From: Spirochaetia bacterium
Lineage (GTDB): Bacteria > Spirochaetota > Leptospiria > Leptospirales > Leptonemataceae
Length of the DNA: 42,949 nt
Assembly: GCA_021413825.1 (NCBI GenBank)
Contig: JAIOPQ010000086.1
Span: 1 to 42,949 of the forward strand
Reading direction: 5' to 3'
Below, piece by piece: positions 7,985-16,666 of this stretch. The position numbers and the translations under genes were made by a program. Every line of letters begins with the position of its first letter. Position 1 is the stretch's first letter. Under the pieces are notes generated by a model. The model saw only the letters and a list, made by a program, of their open reading frames with translations. It was not told the origin of the DNA and did not search any database.

Positions 7985-9573
7985 CGTAAATCCACCTGCA
8001 CGACACTCAGTATATTCTCAAGCTTTTTCATCTTCGCGATGGCCTCGTTTGAGATCAATTCATCAGTCGTTACCACGCATCGCGCCGTTCCCCCGCGTGC
8101 ATCGCGACCCAGTTCCAGATGTGCGATATTGACATTCTGGTCGCCCAGGAACATTCCCAGCGTTCCAACTACCCTGGGAACGTCGCGATTCTGGATCATA
8201 AGTAGAATCCCTTCCGGTTCAAACTCAATAGGCAGTCCCTGAAAAGAGACGACCATTGGCTTCTTCTGCAACGCGGTAAAGGATATGTGCGCTGAGTGCC
8301 CTTTGCTGGTGCTAAAGGTAACATTCACGGTGCTTGAGTAATCCGGACATTCCTTACGCTTGGTTTCTGTGACCTTGATGCCACGATCCTTTACCAGGAA
8401 CGGAGCGTTTACAAAATTCACTTCATCGCCCAGGGCCGGTTGAAGAGCTCCGCGGAGGATTGCCGAAGTTACAGGCTCAGACATATACTTTTCGATCTCG
8501 CCCAGGTATTCGATTTCAATCGAGTTAAGATCCCCTTCGAGGAATTGGCTGAGAAGCCGACCGATTTTCTCTCCGCCTTTGAAATAGGGTGCAAGGAAAT
8601 CCAGGGTTTCTGGATCCATGGTCGGGAAGTTGAGCGAATAACGTGCAACTCCCTTTGTGAAGAAATCCACTACCTGCTCAACCGTATCCATTGCAACAGC
8701 GAATTCAGCGTCTCCCGTAGACGCACCAAGGTGTGGGGTTACAATGCAATTCTCGAGCTTGAGAAGTGGATGATCTGCGGGGATTGGCTCTTGAACAAAT
8801 ACATCGATTGCAGCACCTGCGATGATTCCATTGCTCAACCCTTCTGCCAGCGCCTCTTCATTGTAAATTCCACCACGCGCGCAGTTAATCAAGCGCACGC
8901 CTTTTTTGAGCATGCTGAGATTTCCTTTATTTACAAAATCCCTTGTAGTATCTGTGAGCGGCGCATGCACTGTGATGAAGTCCGATTGCTTTAGGATCTC
9001 CTCTGGAGTTACAATATCTATTTCAAGATTTGAAAGATTGGCGGCTGGAATAAACGGATCGTATCCAATCACGCGCATGCGAAGTCCCTTTGCGCGTCGT
9101 ACAACTTCTTTTCCAATTCTACCCAGACCAACAACACCGAGTGTTTTGCCTGTGATTTCAACACCAAGAAACTTGCTCTTTTCCCATTTGCCTGAACGAG
9201 TGGATGCGTTTGCCTGCGGCAAATTCCTGGCCATTGCCATGAGCAGACCAATTGCTTGCTCAGCCGTTGAAACAGAATTTCCACCCGGTGAGTTCATCAC
9301 AATTACGCCATGCCTTGACGCTTCTGGAATGTTAATGTTATCTACACCAACGCCAGCGCGCACCACGATCTTTAGATTTTTTGCAACCGCCAGGACCTCT
9401 GCATCCACAGTGGTTGCAGATCGAATAATGAGGCCGTGAACGTCTGGTATAATCTTGAGAAGTTCATCGCGTTTGGTCCCGCCGGAGTAGATGACGTTGA
9501 GATCTGGGTGGGCTTGTAGCCTGGCGACGCCTTCTGCGTCAAACTTGTCCGATATAAGGATCGTGTGTTTCAT
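7981..9573 (-). CDS. serA: D-3-phosphoglycerate dehydrogenase, long form
   Basis: 530 residues, the length of type I PHGDH with an added domain. Residues 1-100 and 285-315 are the substrate-binding domain; about 100-285 is the Rossmann domain with GLGRIG at 149-154. The catalytic set is Arg233 (NCARGGI), Glu262 (VQEP) and His281 (TPHLGAS). Residues about 320-450 form the intervening ASB domain and about 457-530 an ACT domain. It oxidises 3-phosphoglycerate with NAD as the first step of serine synthesis, and the ACT domain suggests serine feedback. It lies 28 bases after an alpha/beta hydrolase gene and overlaps the CBS gene, so the series hydrolase-serA-CBS may be one operon. Confidence 0.94.
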   Translation of the reverse strand: MKHTILISDKFDAEGVARLQAHPDLNVIYSGGTKRDELLKIIPDVHGLIIRSATTVDAEVLAVAKNLKIVVRAGVGVDNINIPEASRHGVIVMNSPGGNSVSTAEQAIGLLMAMARNLPQANASTRSGKWEKSKFLGVEITGKTLGVVGLGRIGKEVVRRAKGLRMRVIGYDPFIPAANLSNLEIDIVTPEEILKQSDFITVHAPLTDTTRDFVNKGNLSMLKKGVRLINCARGGIYNEEALAEGLSNGIIAGAAIDVFVQEPIPADHPLLKLENCIVTPHLGASTGDAEFAVAMDTVEQVVDFFTKGVARYSLNFPTMDPETLDFLAPYFKGGEKIGRLLSQFLEGDLNSIEIEYLGEIEKYMSEPVTSAILRGALQPALGDEVNFVNAPFLVKDRGIKVTETKRKECPDYSSTVNVTFSTSKGHSAHISFTALQKKPMVVSFQGLPIEFEPEGILLMIQNRDVPRVVGTLGMFLGDQNVNIAHLELGRDARGGTARCVVTTDELISNEAIAKMKKLENILSVVQVDLR

Positions 9574-9601
9574 ATGGCCATTTTCTGAATGGCTTCAGCG
9601 G

Positions 9602-10633
9602 CTAAAAGTGATTCTCCTCCTGGATTTGCATTTTGCGGCGGCTAAACCAGCGGGAAAGGAAGGCGAACGCTGGCTTGCGTGGCACGGGTTGTTCAAAATC
9701 CTTGAGTGTATCCTCTACGAATTCTTCTATAAAACGCAGCACGCGTTTCTGGGATTTCTTATGCGTTAGCAGGGTATGCATGCTTGTCATATCAGGGGGC
9801 ATGATAAACTGCAGGGCCCGTTTCTCGCGACTCTGGATTCTATTATATATGTATATCTGGTTTTCCTTGGATACTGTGCGATCGTTCGCCGCCATGATAG
9901 AACAATAGGGAACGGAGATGCGCGAGAGGACTCGTCTAACTCCCGGGAGCGCACGCTTGAAACTGTGAAGGGTGTCCAGCGCATACGTTGCCTCGTAACC
10001 CAGCCATGGATTTAGACGCTGCATGCTCGATGATTTGCGCTTTGCTTCTACCCTCAGAATCGAAGTGAAGATCCGCATAACACCCGTGAACATTGTAAGG
10101 GGTTGATGCATTACAAATCTTCCATTGAAGAAACCATTGAAAAACACCGGTGAAGAAATCGTTATGACTCCCGTGGGTCGATATGTATCTGCGTATCTTC
10201 CGGCAAGATCGAGCATGAGCGTTCCGCCCATGGAGAACCCAACCAGAAATATCTTTTGGTACCGGCTTCTTTCCTCGCGAAACAGCGCTTCAAGTTTGTC
10301 CTGCCAATGATAAAAGCGAACGCGCGTTAGGTCTTCGATTTTTGTCCCGTGCCCAGGCAGCAGAATTCCAATTGCAGTATGTCCAAGACCGTGTAAGAAA
10401 TCGCCAAGTGGCCGGGTTGTAAGCGGAGAATCCTCAAAACCATGGCAGATTAAGAATGCGACTCCGCTTTCTCCCTCAAGGCGGTACGGTTCAGCTCCAG
10501 GCATTATTTCAGCAGGCTTAGGCGAAGGGGGCGGGGGAATGAGCTGCTCTGGCAAACCAAAGTGTCCCAGGACGAACAACGCGATCAGGAAACAAACAAA
10601 TAGAGTCGTAACAATCACCGTTCGATGTTTCAA
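9602..10633 (-). CDS. Membrane-anchored alpha/beta hydrolase (carboxylesterase/monoacylglycerol lipase type)
   Basis: 343 residues. A hydrophobic N-terminal segment (about 6-23) anchors or exports the protein. The hydrolase fold follows from about 50, with the oxyanion HGF at 64-66, the nucleophile elbow GFSMGG (Ser134), an acid in ANDRTV (Asp251) and His286 in SMHTLLTH. The arrangement resembles the serine esterases and lipases that act on short or monoacyl esters (the COG1647 group). A basic, aromatic C-terminal tail of about 30 residues is unusual. The start is a TTG preceded by AAGGA; no closer ATG keeps the membrane segment. It is the first gene of the minus-strand series and is divergent from a 7TM histidine kinase. 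Confidence 0.8.
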   Translation of the reverse strand: MKHRTVIVTTLFVCFLIALFVLGHFGLPEQLIPPPPSPKPAEIMPGAEPYRLEGESGVAFLICHGFEDSPLTTRPLGDFLHGLGHTAIGILLPGHGTKIEDLTRVRFYHWQDKLEALFREERSRYQKIFLVGFSMGGTLMLDLAGRYADTYRPTGVITISSPVFFNGFFNGRFVMHQPLTMFTGVMRIFTSILRVEAKRKSSSMQRLNPWLGYEATYALDTLHSFKRALPGVRRVLSRISVPYCSIMAANDRTVSKENQIYIYNRIQSREKRALQFIMPPDMTSMHTLLTHKKSQKRVLRFIEEFVEDTLKDFEQPVPRKPAFAFLSRWFSRRKMQIQEENHF

Positions 10634-10752
10634 TCAGTCCTTCCGCGCGCAATGAAAATCGACGCGCCGGGAAAACCCGAGATTTACAAAACTGTGCTTG
10701 CTCAATCCCCCATGAGAATAAACATCTATTACAAGTGCGCAAATCGGACGTC

Positions 10753-12687
10753 ATGCGATCTGGGTGGTTCGGCCAAAGTCTATTCACGCTTCTCGTGTTT
10801 GCGTTTTGCGTTGGGTGTAACGCAAAAAATAGCTTTCAGGCAAAGGCCGGGGTCCTCGATGCAAGATCCTGGAATCCTACCAGGGATGGAACATTTCATC
10901 TAAATGGCCAGTGGTCGTTTAGTTGGATGGAATTTGCAACTGGGAAATCATTCCATGCGGCGCAAGCAAGCATAAATCTGCCGGGGTACTGGAATTCAAG
11001 CGGGTTCCCGGCCCTGGGCTATGCAACGTACCAACTCAAGGTTTTGCTGCCAGAAGGCCTTGCTCCTGGAACCAAACTTTCCCTTCGCCTGGCAGAGGCG
11101 GATACGGCGTATCGCATTTTTGCAGACGGCCAGGAGATTTTGGCAGTGGGCAATCCATCCAGAGATCCCGCTGATTCAGTTCCGCGTTGGGTGTCGCAAC
11201 AAGTTTCATTTCCAATCACTGGAAGCACGCTGACTATTACGATTCATTGCTCCAATTACGAGCACGCTCTCGGTGGATTGGGGCGCAGTCCCGTACTCGG
11301 CCTAGAACGGAACGTTGTAAGGCTATCGGACGTTCTTTTTCTCCTGGACGCCTTTCTCTTCGGGGGCTTCTTCATAATCGGCACCTTCAACCTGTTGCTT
11401 TTTTTCATGCGGAGGACTGAATGGAACCTTCTGGCGTTTTCTGCCGTCACATGCCTTGGGATTGTTCGCACTTTGTTTGCGGGCGAGCGACTTGCTGCTC
11501 AAATCTTTGATGCAATTCCCTGGGAGCTGGTAGTCAGGCTTGATTACCTTTCCGGTTATTTGCTCTATCCCTTATTTGTTGCCTACTTTCGTAGCAGCTT
11601 CCGCGCATTCTGGCCCAACTGGATTTTCGTGGGTATTATGATCGTTACGTTTGTATTTTGCAGTGTTGTAATTGTGGCTCCCGTTAGAGTATTCACTCAA
11701 ATGCTGCCGTATTACTATCTCTTTTATTTTGTACTTTCTGCTTACTATATTGTCGCAGTTGTGATTGGTGCCTACCGCAAGATTCAAGGAGTACTCGCAC
11801 ACACTGCGATTGTGTTAGTTCTTGGTTTTAGCATTCTGGATGCATCGTACCTCAAGCAAAACGTCGAGTTTACCAGTGGTATTTCCATAGGTCTGTTCCT
11901 TTCAGTTTTTGTGCAATCAACCTATCTGGCGCTGCGGTTCACTTCAACGGCCAGGTTCAATGAAAAGATAAGTGAGCGGCTAAAAGCAGCATTGAGGCAA
12001 TCGTTTCGGGCCAGGGCCAGCGAGAAATTCGCAGCAATCGGCGCGTTTGCCGCAGAAGTGGTCCACGACATATTTCATTTGTCTTTTGATTTACGTCGCA
12101 CGCTCGGGACACAATTAATGAACAGTTCCAGGGGGGCCGGCGTCACTGCAAAGATTGATGAGCTGACCATGTTTGCGCAGAATATTATGGACTATACTCG
12201 CACTGGAGTCGCGATTCGTCGCGAGAGCGTGTCAGTTTCAAATTTTATTGAGGATTTGCGCCCGGACATCATTTCAGTCTTCTCTGAAAAATCAATCCAG
12301 GTGGAGTTTGATATTCGATATCGTGGAACGGCTTCAATTGACCCGGAAGCAATGAAACGCGTAGTGCTTAATCTTGCAAGAAATGCGTGCAATGCAACCC
12401 ATGAAGATGGTCAATTCAAATTGATTGTTCAGGAAGAGGATCAGATTCTCTACATTGTTTGTCAGGACAATGGAACAGGCATGGACAAGGAGACTGCAAG
12501 ATTGCTTTCTGCAGCTCAGGCAGAAATCAAAAAGCCCGGAGCTGGATTTGGACTATCGGTAGTCCGCAAGATTGCTGAGGCGCATGGCGGTCGTGCAATT
12601 GTGCATTCAGTCTCCGGTCAGGGGACACGAATTTCAATTTTGATTCCGCTTAAAGTTGTAACGGCCCAGGATTCTACGCCCGCTTGA
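10753..12687 (+). CDS. 7TM sensor histidine kinase with GH2-like periplasmic domain
   Basis: 644 residues from ATG 10753; a GTG at 10735 would add six residues. An export signal ends in CVGC, so the N-terminus may be lipidated. A periplasmic jelly-roll domain of the GH2/beta-galactosidase N-terminal type follows (about 30-185: LNGQWSF, LPGYWN, YRIFADGQ). Seven membrane helices span about 190-395. The kinase part has a phospho-acceptor His near residue 438 in EVVHDI, an N box (NLARNACNAT), G1 (DNGTGM) and G2 (GAGFGLS), so it looks catalytically complete. The phosphorylated DHp type is not the HisKA_3 type expected for the NarL-like regulator at 13381, and a lipoprotein gene lies between them, so pairing is uncertain. 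It ends before a perfect inverted repeat at 12715-12744. Confidence 0.85.
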   Translation: MRSGWFGQSLFTLLVFAFCVGCNAKNSFQAKAGVLDARSWNPTRDGTFHLNGQWSFSWMEFATGKSFHAAQASINLPGYWNSSGFPALGYATYQLKVLLPEGLAPGTKLSLRLAEADTAYRIFADGQEILAVGNPSRDPADSVPRWVSQQVSFPITGSTLTITIHCSNYEHALGGLGRSPVLGLERNVVRLSDVLFLLDAFLFGGFFIIGTFNLLLFFMRRTEWNLLAFSAVTCLGIVRTLFAGERLAAQIFDAIPWELVVRLDYLSGYLLYPLFVAYFRSSFRAFWPNWIFVGIMIVTFVFCSVVIVAPVRVFTQMLPYYYLFYFVLSAYYIVAVVIGAYRKIQGVLAHTAIVLVLGFSILDASYLKQNVEFTSGISIGLFLSVFVQSTYLALRFTSTARFNEKISERLKAALRQSFRARASEKFAAIGAFAAEVVHDIFHLSFDLRRTLGTQLMNSSRGAGVTAKIDELTMFAQNIMDYTRTGVAIRRESVSVSNFIEDLRPDIISVFSEKSIQVEFDIRYRGTASIDPEAMKRVVLNLARNACNATHEDGQFKLIVQEEDQILYIVCQDNGTGMDKETARLLSAAQAEIKKPGAGFGLSVVRKIAEAHGGRAIVHSVSGQGTRISILIPLKVVTAQDSTPA

Positions 12688-12714
12688 GCCGCTGGAGATT
12701 TACTCCGCGGAATG

Positions 12715-12744
12715 AATCTACTGCGGCCGATGCCGCAGTAGATT
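12715..12744. terminator. Perfect 13-bp inverted repeat between convergent genes
   Basis: AATCTACTGCGGC at 12715-12727 and its exact complement at 12732-12744 surround a 4-base CGAT loop. It lies between the end of the histidine kinase gene (12687, plus) and the end of the lipoprotein gene (12759, minus). The position suggests a shared bidirectional terminator, although neither side has a long T-run. Confidence 0.6.
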
Positions 12745-12758
12745 AACCGGGGGCGAGC

Positions 12759-13208
12759 CTACGGGGATTGTACGCCGCTTGAGAACGTTCCACCATCGCT
12801 TGTACAGGTCCCGGGTTCCGTTCCCGAATAACGGTAGCTAATTGTAGTTCCTCCGCCGGAAGGTCCCCCCATGCCGGTGTAGCTATTCGTGTTTAGTTTG
12901 CAGGTACCCAGCAACGATGTGGTGGAGCACCTGGTCGTAGCGCTGAAAGTTCCGCCAAAATTCGTAGTGCAATGGGTGGTTAGAGCGCTCGTTGTCAGCG
13001 AATTATTATAGTATTCTTCGCACTTTGCTCCTCCCCCTGAAAGCTGGCATCGGCCGGAAAACGTGGCACCTGGCGATGATGCAAGGGCAAGAGCCGCAAG
13101 TGCGATCGTTTGGTCGTTATCGTCATCATCCTTTTTAAACACGGAACAGCTCACCAGACCTGCAACCAGGGTTATCGCAGACATGGCCAGAATTGAACGG
13201 AATTGCAT
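12759..13208 (-). CDS. Cys- and Gly/Ser/Thr-rich lipoprotein, unknown function
   Basis: 149 residues. An AAGGAG ribosome site lies just before the ATG. The signal peptide ends in LVSC, giving a predicted lipidated Cys21, and is followed by an acidic patch KKDDDDND that could mark surface or inner-membrane sorting. The mature part is poor in charged residues, rich in Ser, Thr and Gly, and holds seven further cysteines, several in a spaced pattern (GRCQLSG, AKCEEYY, THCTTN, TRCSTT, GTCKLN, GTCTSD), suggesting disulfides. The motif GGTFS occurs twice, hinting at two short repeats. I do not recognise a named domain. The gene is divergent from the NarL-type regulator. Confidence 0.7.
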   Translation of the reverse strand: MQFRSILAMSAITLVAGLVSCSVFKKDDDDNDQTIALAALALASSPGATFSGRCQLSGGGAKCEEYYNNSLTTSALTTHCTTNFGGTFSATTRCSTTSLLGTCKLNTNSYTGMGGPSGGGTTISYRYSGTEPGTCTSDGGTFSSGVQSP

Positions 13209-13380
13209 AGGAAGCTCCTTTCTTGATTTATTAGGAGGGTATCATCATCCAAACAGCGGAACAACCCGTGGGTCTACTAGAGGGTGCGAGAAAACCCGTA
13301 CAATTACTGGCTTCCTGGAAAAAATGGCTGGCATTCGGGTAGATTCTCGCGCATCGCTGACGGAAATGGCCGGCCCTTCC

Positions 13381-13998
13381 ATGTATAATGTGCTCCTGGT
13401 AGACGACCATCCGCCCGTTCGGGCTGGTATCCGGGCTATGCTCGCCGATGCCCCGGAGTTCGCCGTAATAGGTGAGGCCAGCAGTTCGGAGACAGCCCTT
13501 GGCAAAATTCGAATGAATCGCGTGGATCTTGTGTTGCTTGATATCTCCATGCCCCCTGGAGATTGCTTTGACGTGATTCCGCTTATCCGTGAAGCGAAAC
13601 CGGATACTAAGATTGTTTTGCTGAGCATGCACCGGGATTGGGCCTTTCTGGAAAAAGCCATTTCGCTCGGGGTGAAGGGATACCTAAACAAAGATGCTGA
13701 TGCATCGGATATCATTTCTGCATTACGCAACGTAATGAAGGGCGGTTCTGCATTTCCGGGATCAGTGACCGAGACTTCAACATACGATCCCGTTCCAGAG
13801 AATCTTTCTGCACGCGAACTGGAAATCCTTCAGATGATTGGCGAGGGTTTGCTGAGCCGTGAAATTGCGGAGCGAATGAATCTTTCGCTCCGCACAATTG
13901 AATTTCACCGCGCAAACGTAATGCAAAAACTTGGGCTGCGCAAGGGAATCGACCTTGTAAAAGTAGCTATCGGCATTTCAAAAAAGAAAGCCCGGTGA
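13381..13998 (+). CDS. NarL/FixJ-type response regulator (REC-LuxR HTH)
   Basis: About 205 residues. The receiver domain (1-120) has the acidic pair in LLVDDHP, the phospho-acceptor in LVLLDISMPPG and the Lys in YLNKDAD. The HTH of LuxR type is at about 140-200 (LSARELEILQMIGEG...SLRTIEFHRANVMQKLG). It should be a DNA-binding transcription factor controlled by phosphorylation. The frame is open far upstream to 13063, but that part runs through the lipoprotein gene on the other strand, so I place the start at ATG 13381, where the receiver begins; ATG 13366 is a possible alternative. The partner kinase is not obvious. Confidence 0.87.
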   Translation: MYNVLLVDDHPPVRAGIRAMLADAPEFAVIGEASSSETALGKIRMNRVDLVLLDISMPPGDCFDVIPLIREAKPDTKIVLLSMHRDWAFLEKAISLGVKGYLNKDADASDIISALRNVMKGGSAFPGSVTETSTYDPVPENLSARELEILQMIGEGLLSREIAERMNLSLRTIEFHRANVMQKLGLRKGIDLVKVAIGISKKKAR

Positions 13999-14033
13999 GG
14001 TTCAGTGTACTCAGACCCAGAGCGATAGGTATC

Positions 14034-14729
14034 CTATGCTCGGAGCAATCGTTCAATTAGCAAATAAGAAAGGGCAAGGGCTCCAGTGTAAACGAGCATA
14101 ACAGTAAATGCTGCTACAATTCTTGCAGCCCATCCTTGATTTTCAACCGAGCGAAACGCGTACCATGTAGCGCAACCTAGAATTACCTCAGCGATGATAA
14201 CATAAACTGCAATGTGTAGCGGCGCCAGAATTTGCGGTGCTGCATGCCAGACAGGCAACATCCAGAGCGTAGCTTCTGAAGCACCCAGGACTACCAGCGC
14301 AAGCAATGCTACGATCGCGTAAATTTTTCCAGCTTCAAGTCTGCTTCTGAGTCGTGTGGCAACATAGACGATTCCAAACAACGGCAAACTCCACATTAGA
14401 CCCATGTATGCCGGAACCGTTCCAATGAAGGGAAATCCAGTGTTTGGAAAAACCAGAGATCCAAGAACAGTTGATAGAAAAAGATCCGGCAATATCTGGA
14501 ATATGCTGAGCGGAAATACAAATAGCCAGATATTCACCCAGCCTGGATGTCCTAGATACTGACCGAATACAGGAACCGCCAGATTGTACAATACCAGCAG
14601 GAGAAAGATTTTCCAACCCAGGCTGTAGCTGAGCGGAGCCAACAAAAATACAACAACGATCAGACTAAATGCACAGTGAAAATACAGGCAATCGCGCTCG
14701 TCGCGGTCCAGATTTCGTAAGAATAACAT
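14034..14729 (-). CDS. Polytopic membrane protein, unknown function
   Basis: About 231 residues from ATG 14729 (a TTG at 14768 would add 13). The sequence is dominated by six or seven hydrophobic helices separated by short loops. A PNTGFPF loop and two Trp-rich segments (LWMLPVW) are distinctive. No catalytic motif or known transporter signature is visible. It faces away from the vapB gene, with fewer than 100 bases between the two starts, and its stop lies about 35 bases beyond the end of the response regulator gene on the other strand. Confidence 0.65.
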   Translation of the reverse strand: MLFLRNLDRDERDCLYFHCAFSLIVVVFLLAPLSYSLGWKIFLLLVLYNLAVPVFGQYLGHPGWVNIWLFVFPLSIFQILPDLFLSTVLGSLVFPNTGFPFIGTVPAYMGLMWSLPLFGIVYVATRLRSRLEAGKIYAIVALLALVVLGASEATLWMLPVWHAAPQILAPLHIAVYVIIAEVILGCATWYAFRSVENQGWAARIVAAFTVMLVYTGALALSYLLIERLLRA

Positions 14730-14811
14730 ATTCAGGCAAACTTCGCGCAGGTCATCGCGTACCAGCAAGTTTTTTTATTGAACCGGAAGCGTATGCGATT
14801 GAATTAGAACT

Positions 14812-15036
14812 ATGGCGGAGCTTACCCGGCGACTTCAGATTCTACTGGATCCAGAGCAGATGGAATACCTACAAACCCTCTCTAAACAAAGGCGGAAGTC
14901 GGTTGCTGAGTTGATTCGCGAAAGCGTGGACATTGTATATCGCCCCAGATCCGATCTGGGTAAAAAGCGCGCACTAGCAGATTTACGCGCAGAGACTGTA
15001 CTGAAAATAGAACCTGGCGATTTGCTCGATTCATGA
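14812..15036 (+). CDS. Ribbon-helix-helix antitoxin, VapB/CopG-like
   Basis: 74 residues. The N-terminal half has the ribbon-helix-helix pattern: a basic strand LTRRLQILLDPE followed by two helices with EYLQTLSKQRRKSVAELIRESV. The C-terminal part (RPRSDLGKKRALADLRAE...) is the type of flexible tail that wraps a toxin. It should bind DNA as a dimer and neutralise the PIN-domain protein encoded next, whose start codon overlaps its stop (ATGA). In the family the complex represses its own promoter. No clear operator palindrome was seen just upstream. Confidence 0.78.
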   Translation: MAELTRRLQILLDPEQMEYLQTLSKQRRKSVAELIRESVDIVYRPRSDLGKKRALADLRAETVLKIEPGDLLDS

Positions 15037-15437
15037 ATCAATATTATCTGGCCACAGATGCAATCTTACTTCTTGCCTCTGAACTGAGGACACGCGATCG
15101 ACTAATAGCTCAAATAGAACAGCTGCTGGATTCGGAGAACGCAATTGTAACATCTAGTTTTTCTCTCTCAGAGGCGGCGCGGATGTTTGAGCGTAAGAAT
15201 TCAGTGGCACAATTCAAACCATTTCTCTGGCGCATTCGCCCGGTCTTTGAAACGATAGTCGATTTTGCCGAAGAGGATTTAGAACGGGGACAGGGACTAA
15301 TGGAATCCCACACTATGCCATGGCGCCAGGCAATGGAAGCGGCAATTGTTCTGAATCATGATCTGGCCGGAATTTTATCTGCCTCGGACAAATTTGACTC
15401 GCTTGAAACCTTACGCAGAATCCCATTTGCTCTATGA
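15033..15437 (+). CDS. PIN-domain toxin, VapC-like ribonuclease
   Basis: 134 residues of PIN-domain type. Putative metal ligands are Asp9 (YLATDAILLL), Glu47 (SLSEAARMF), Glu102 (AMEAAIVL, where VapC usually has Asp) and Asp119 (SASDKFDS). The last follows the usual T/S-x-D pattern near the C-terminus. In the family these sites hold Mg or Mn and cut RNA. The Glu102 substitution is conservative but worth testing. The gene overlaps the antitoxin by 4 bases and the following acyl-CoA dehydrogenase by 4 bases, so it is translationally coupled on both sides. Confidence 0.75.
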   Translation: MNQYYLATDAILLLASELRTRDRLIAQIEQLLDSENAIVTSSFSLSEAARMFERKNSVAQFKPFLWRIRPVFETIVDFAEEDLERGQGLMESHTMPWRQAMEAAIVLNHDLAGILSASDKFDSLETLRRIPFAL

Positions 15438-16603
15438 GCGAATCAGAACAAGTAGTAGTGCTGTCGGAACAGGAAGAAGCCATTCGCGATCTGACTCGAA
15501 GAATCTCAGATCAGGACCTGGCTCCACTTGCAGACGAGCTCGATCGCAAAGAGGAGTTTGCACATTCCATTTTCCAAAAACTCGGGGAGGCCGGACTACT
15601 GGGCATCGTGATTCCAGAGGAGTTTGGCGGTGCATCTGGATCGTTTCTGTCCGCCGTTCTTATTATGGAGGAACTGGCGCGCAACTGCGGTGGTACAGCA
15701 CTCAGCTTTGGTGCGCATGCCTTCATTGGCGCATACAACCTTTTTAAATTTGCAAACGATTCGCAGCGCAAGAAATACCTCCCGGACCTGTGCTCGGGCA
15801 AGACATTCGGCGCATTCGCACTAACTGAGCCGGAAAACGGTTCGGATGCAATGGGGCTTCAAACCCGTGCGGAGAAGCGTGGCGGAAAATATATCTTAAA
15901 CGGAGCCAAGACATTCATTACTAACGGAAGCGTTGCAGATACATTTGTTGTATTCGCGCGCACGGGAGATGCAGGGGCGCGAGGCATTTCTGCTTTCATT
16001 GTAGAAAGAAGTTTTCCTGGTTTTGCAAATGGAAAGCCCATGGAAAAAATGGGAATGCGAGCAAGTCCTACAACAGAATTGTATTTTGACAACTGCGAAG
16101 TTCCTGCTGAAAACCTCCTTGGGCAGGAAGGGCAGGGCGGTTACTTTGCTTTGGAAGGATTGGATATGGAGCGGACATTGTTTTCCGGGCTTCCAATTGG
16201 TTTGATGCAGGGCGCTCTGGATGTTGCGCTAAAGTACAGCGTTGAAAGAAAGCAGTTTGGGCAGAAGATAGGAAACTTCCAACTCGTTCAATCCATGGTT
16301 GCGGATATGGGCATGAAACTGTTCATTAGCAGGCTCCTTGCGTATTCCGCAGCACGCAAATTACAGGATGGCAAAAGAGCCACATTGAATGCCAGTTATT
16401 CCAAGCTATTTGCATCTGAGTCGAGCGTAGCAAGTACTCTCGATGCGATTCAAATTCTCGGCGGTTATGGTTATATTCGGGAATTCAAAGTTGAGCGACT
16501 CATGCGCGATGCAAAGCTAGTTGAGATTGGTGGTGGGACTTCGCAGATTCAGCGGCTCATTATCGCACGGGAAGTTTACCGATCCAATGGCCTTGAGCTA
16601 TGA
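15434..16603 (+). CDS. Acyl-CoA dehydrogenase, isovaleryl-CoA dehydrogenase-like
   Basis: 389 residues with the full three-domain acyl-CoA dehydrogenase fold. FAD-binding signatures are FGAFALTEPENGSDA (about 125-139) and the C-terminal IGGGTSQIQRLIIARE. The C-terminal position that holds the catalytic Glu in SCAD/MCAD is Gly here, whereas Glu246 in GLDMER fits the alternative catalytic Glu used by isovaleryl-CoA dehydrogenase; the following SGLPIGLMQG also matches that group. It probably oxidises a branched short-chain acyl-CoA, giving electrons to ETF. The ATG overlaps the stop of the PIN-toxin gene (ATGA). An SDR-like gene follows after 63 bases. Confidence 0.85.
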   Translation: MSESEQVVVLSEQEEAIRDLTRRISDQDLAPLADELDRKEEFAHSIFQKLGEAGLLGIVIPEEFGGASGSFLSAVLIMEELARNCGGTALSFGAHAFIGAYNLFKFANDSQRKKYLPDLCSGKTFGAFALTEPENGSDAMGLQTRAEKRGGKYILNGAKTFITNGSVADTFVVFARTGDAGARGISAFIVERSFPGFANGKPMEKMGMRASPTTELYFDNCEVPAENLLGQEGQGGYFALEGLDMERTLFSGLPIGLMQGALDVALKYSVERKQFGQKIGNFQLVQSMVADMGMKLFISRLLAYSAARKLQDGKRATLNASYSKLFASESSVASTLDAIQILGGYGYIREFKVERLMRDAKLVEIGGGTSQIQRLIIAREVYRSNGLEL

Positions 16604-16666
16604 TGCAAGAAGACATTCGCTGTTCAATGCGAGGAAGATGATGATCGGAATCCAGGGGAGCAGACT

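Noticed and set aside
8440..8994. A 184-codon open frame on the plus strand inside serA
   Set aside because: It is antisense to a clearly conserved enzyme, has no ribosome site or domain, and reflects codon bias of serA.
13063..13380. N-terminal extension of the NarL-type regulator
   Set aside because: It runs through the promoter and start of the lipoprotein gene, has no family similarity and the receiver begins at 13381.
10753..13998. 7TM kinase and NarL-type regulator as a cognate pair
   Set aside because: A divergent lipoprotein gene separates them and the kinase DHp type is not the usual partner of NarL-type regulators.
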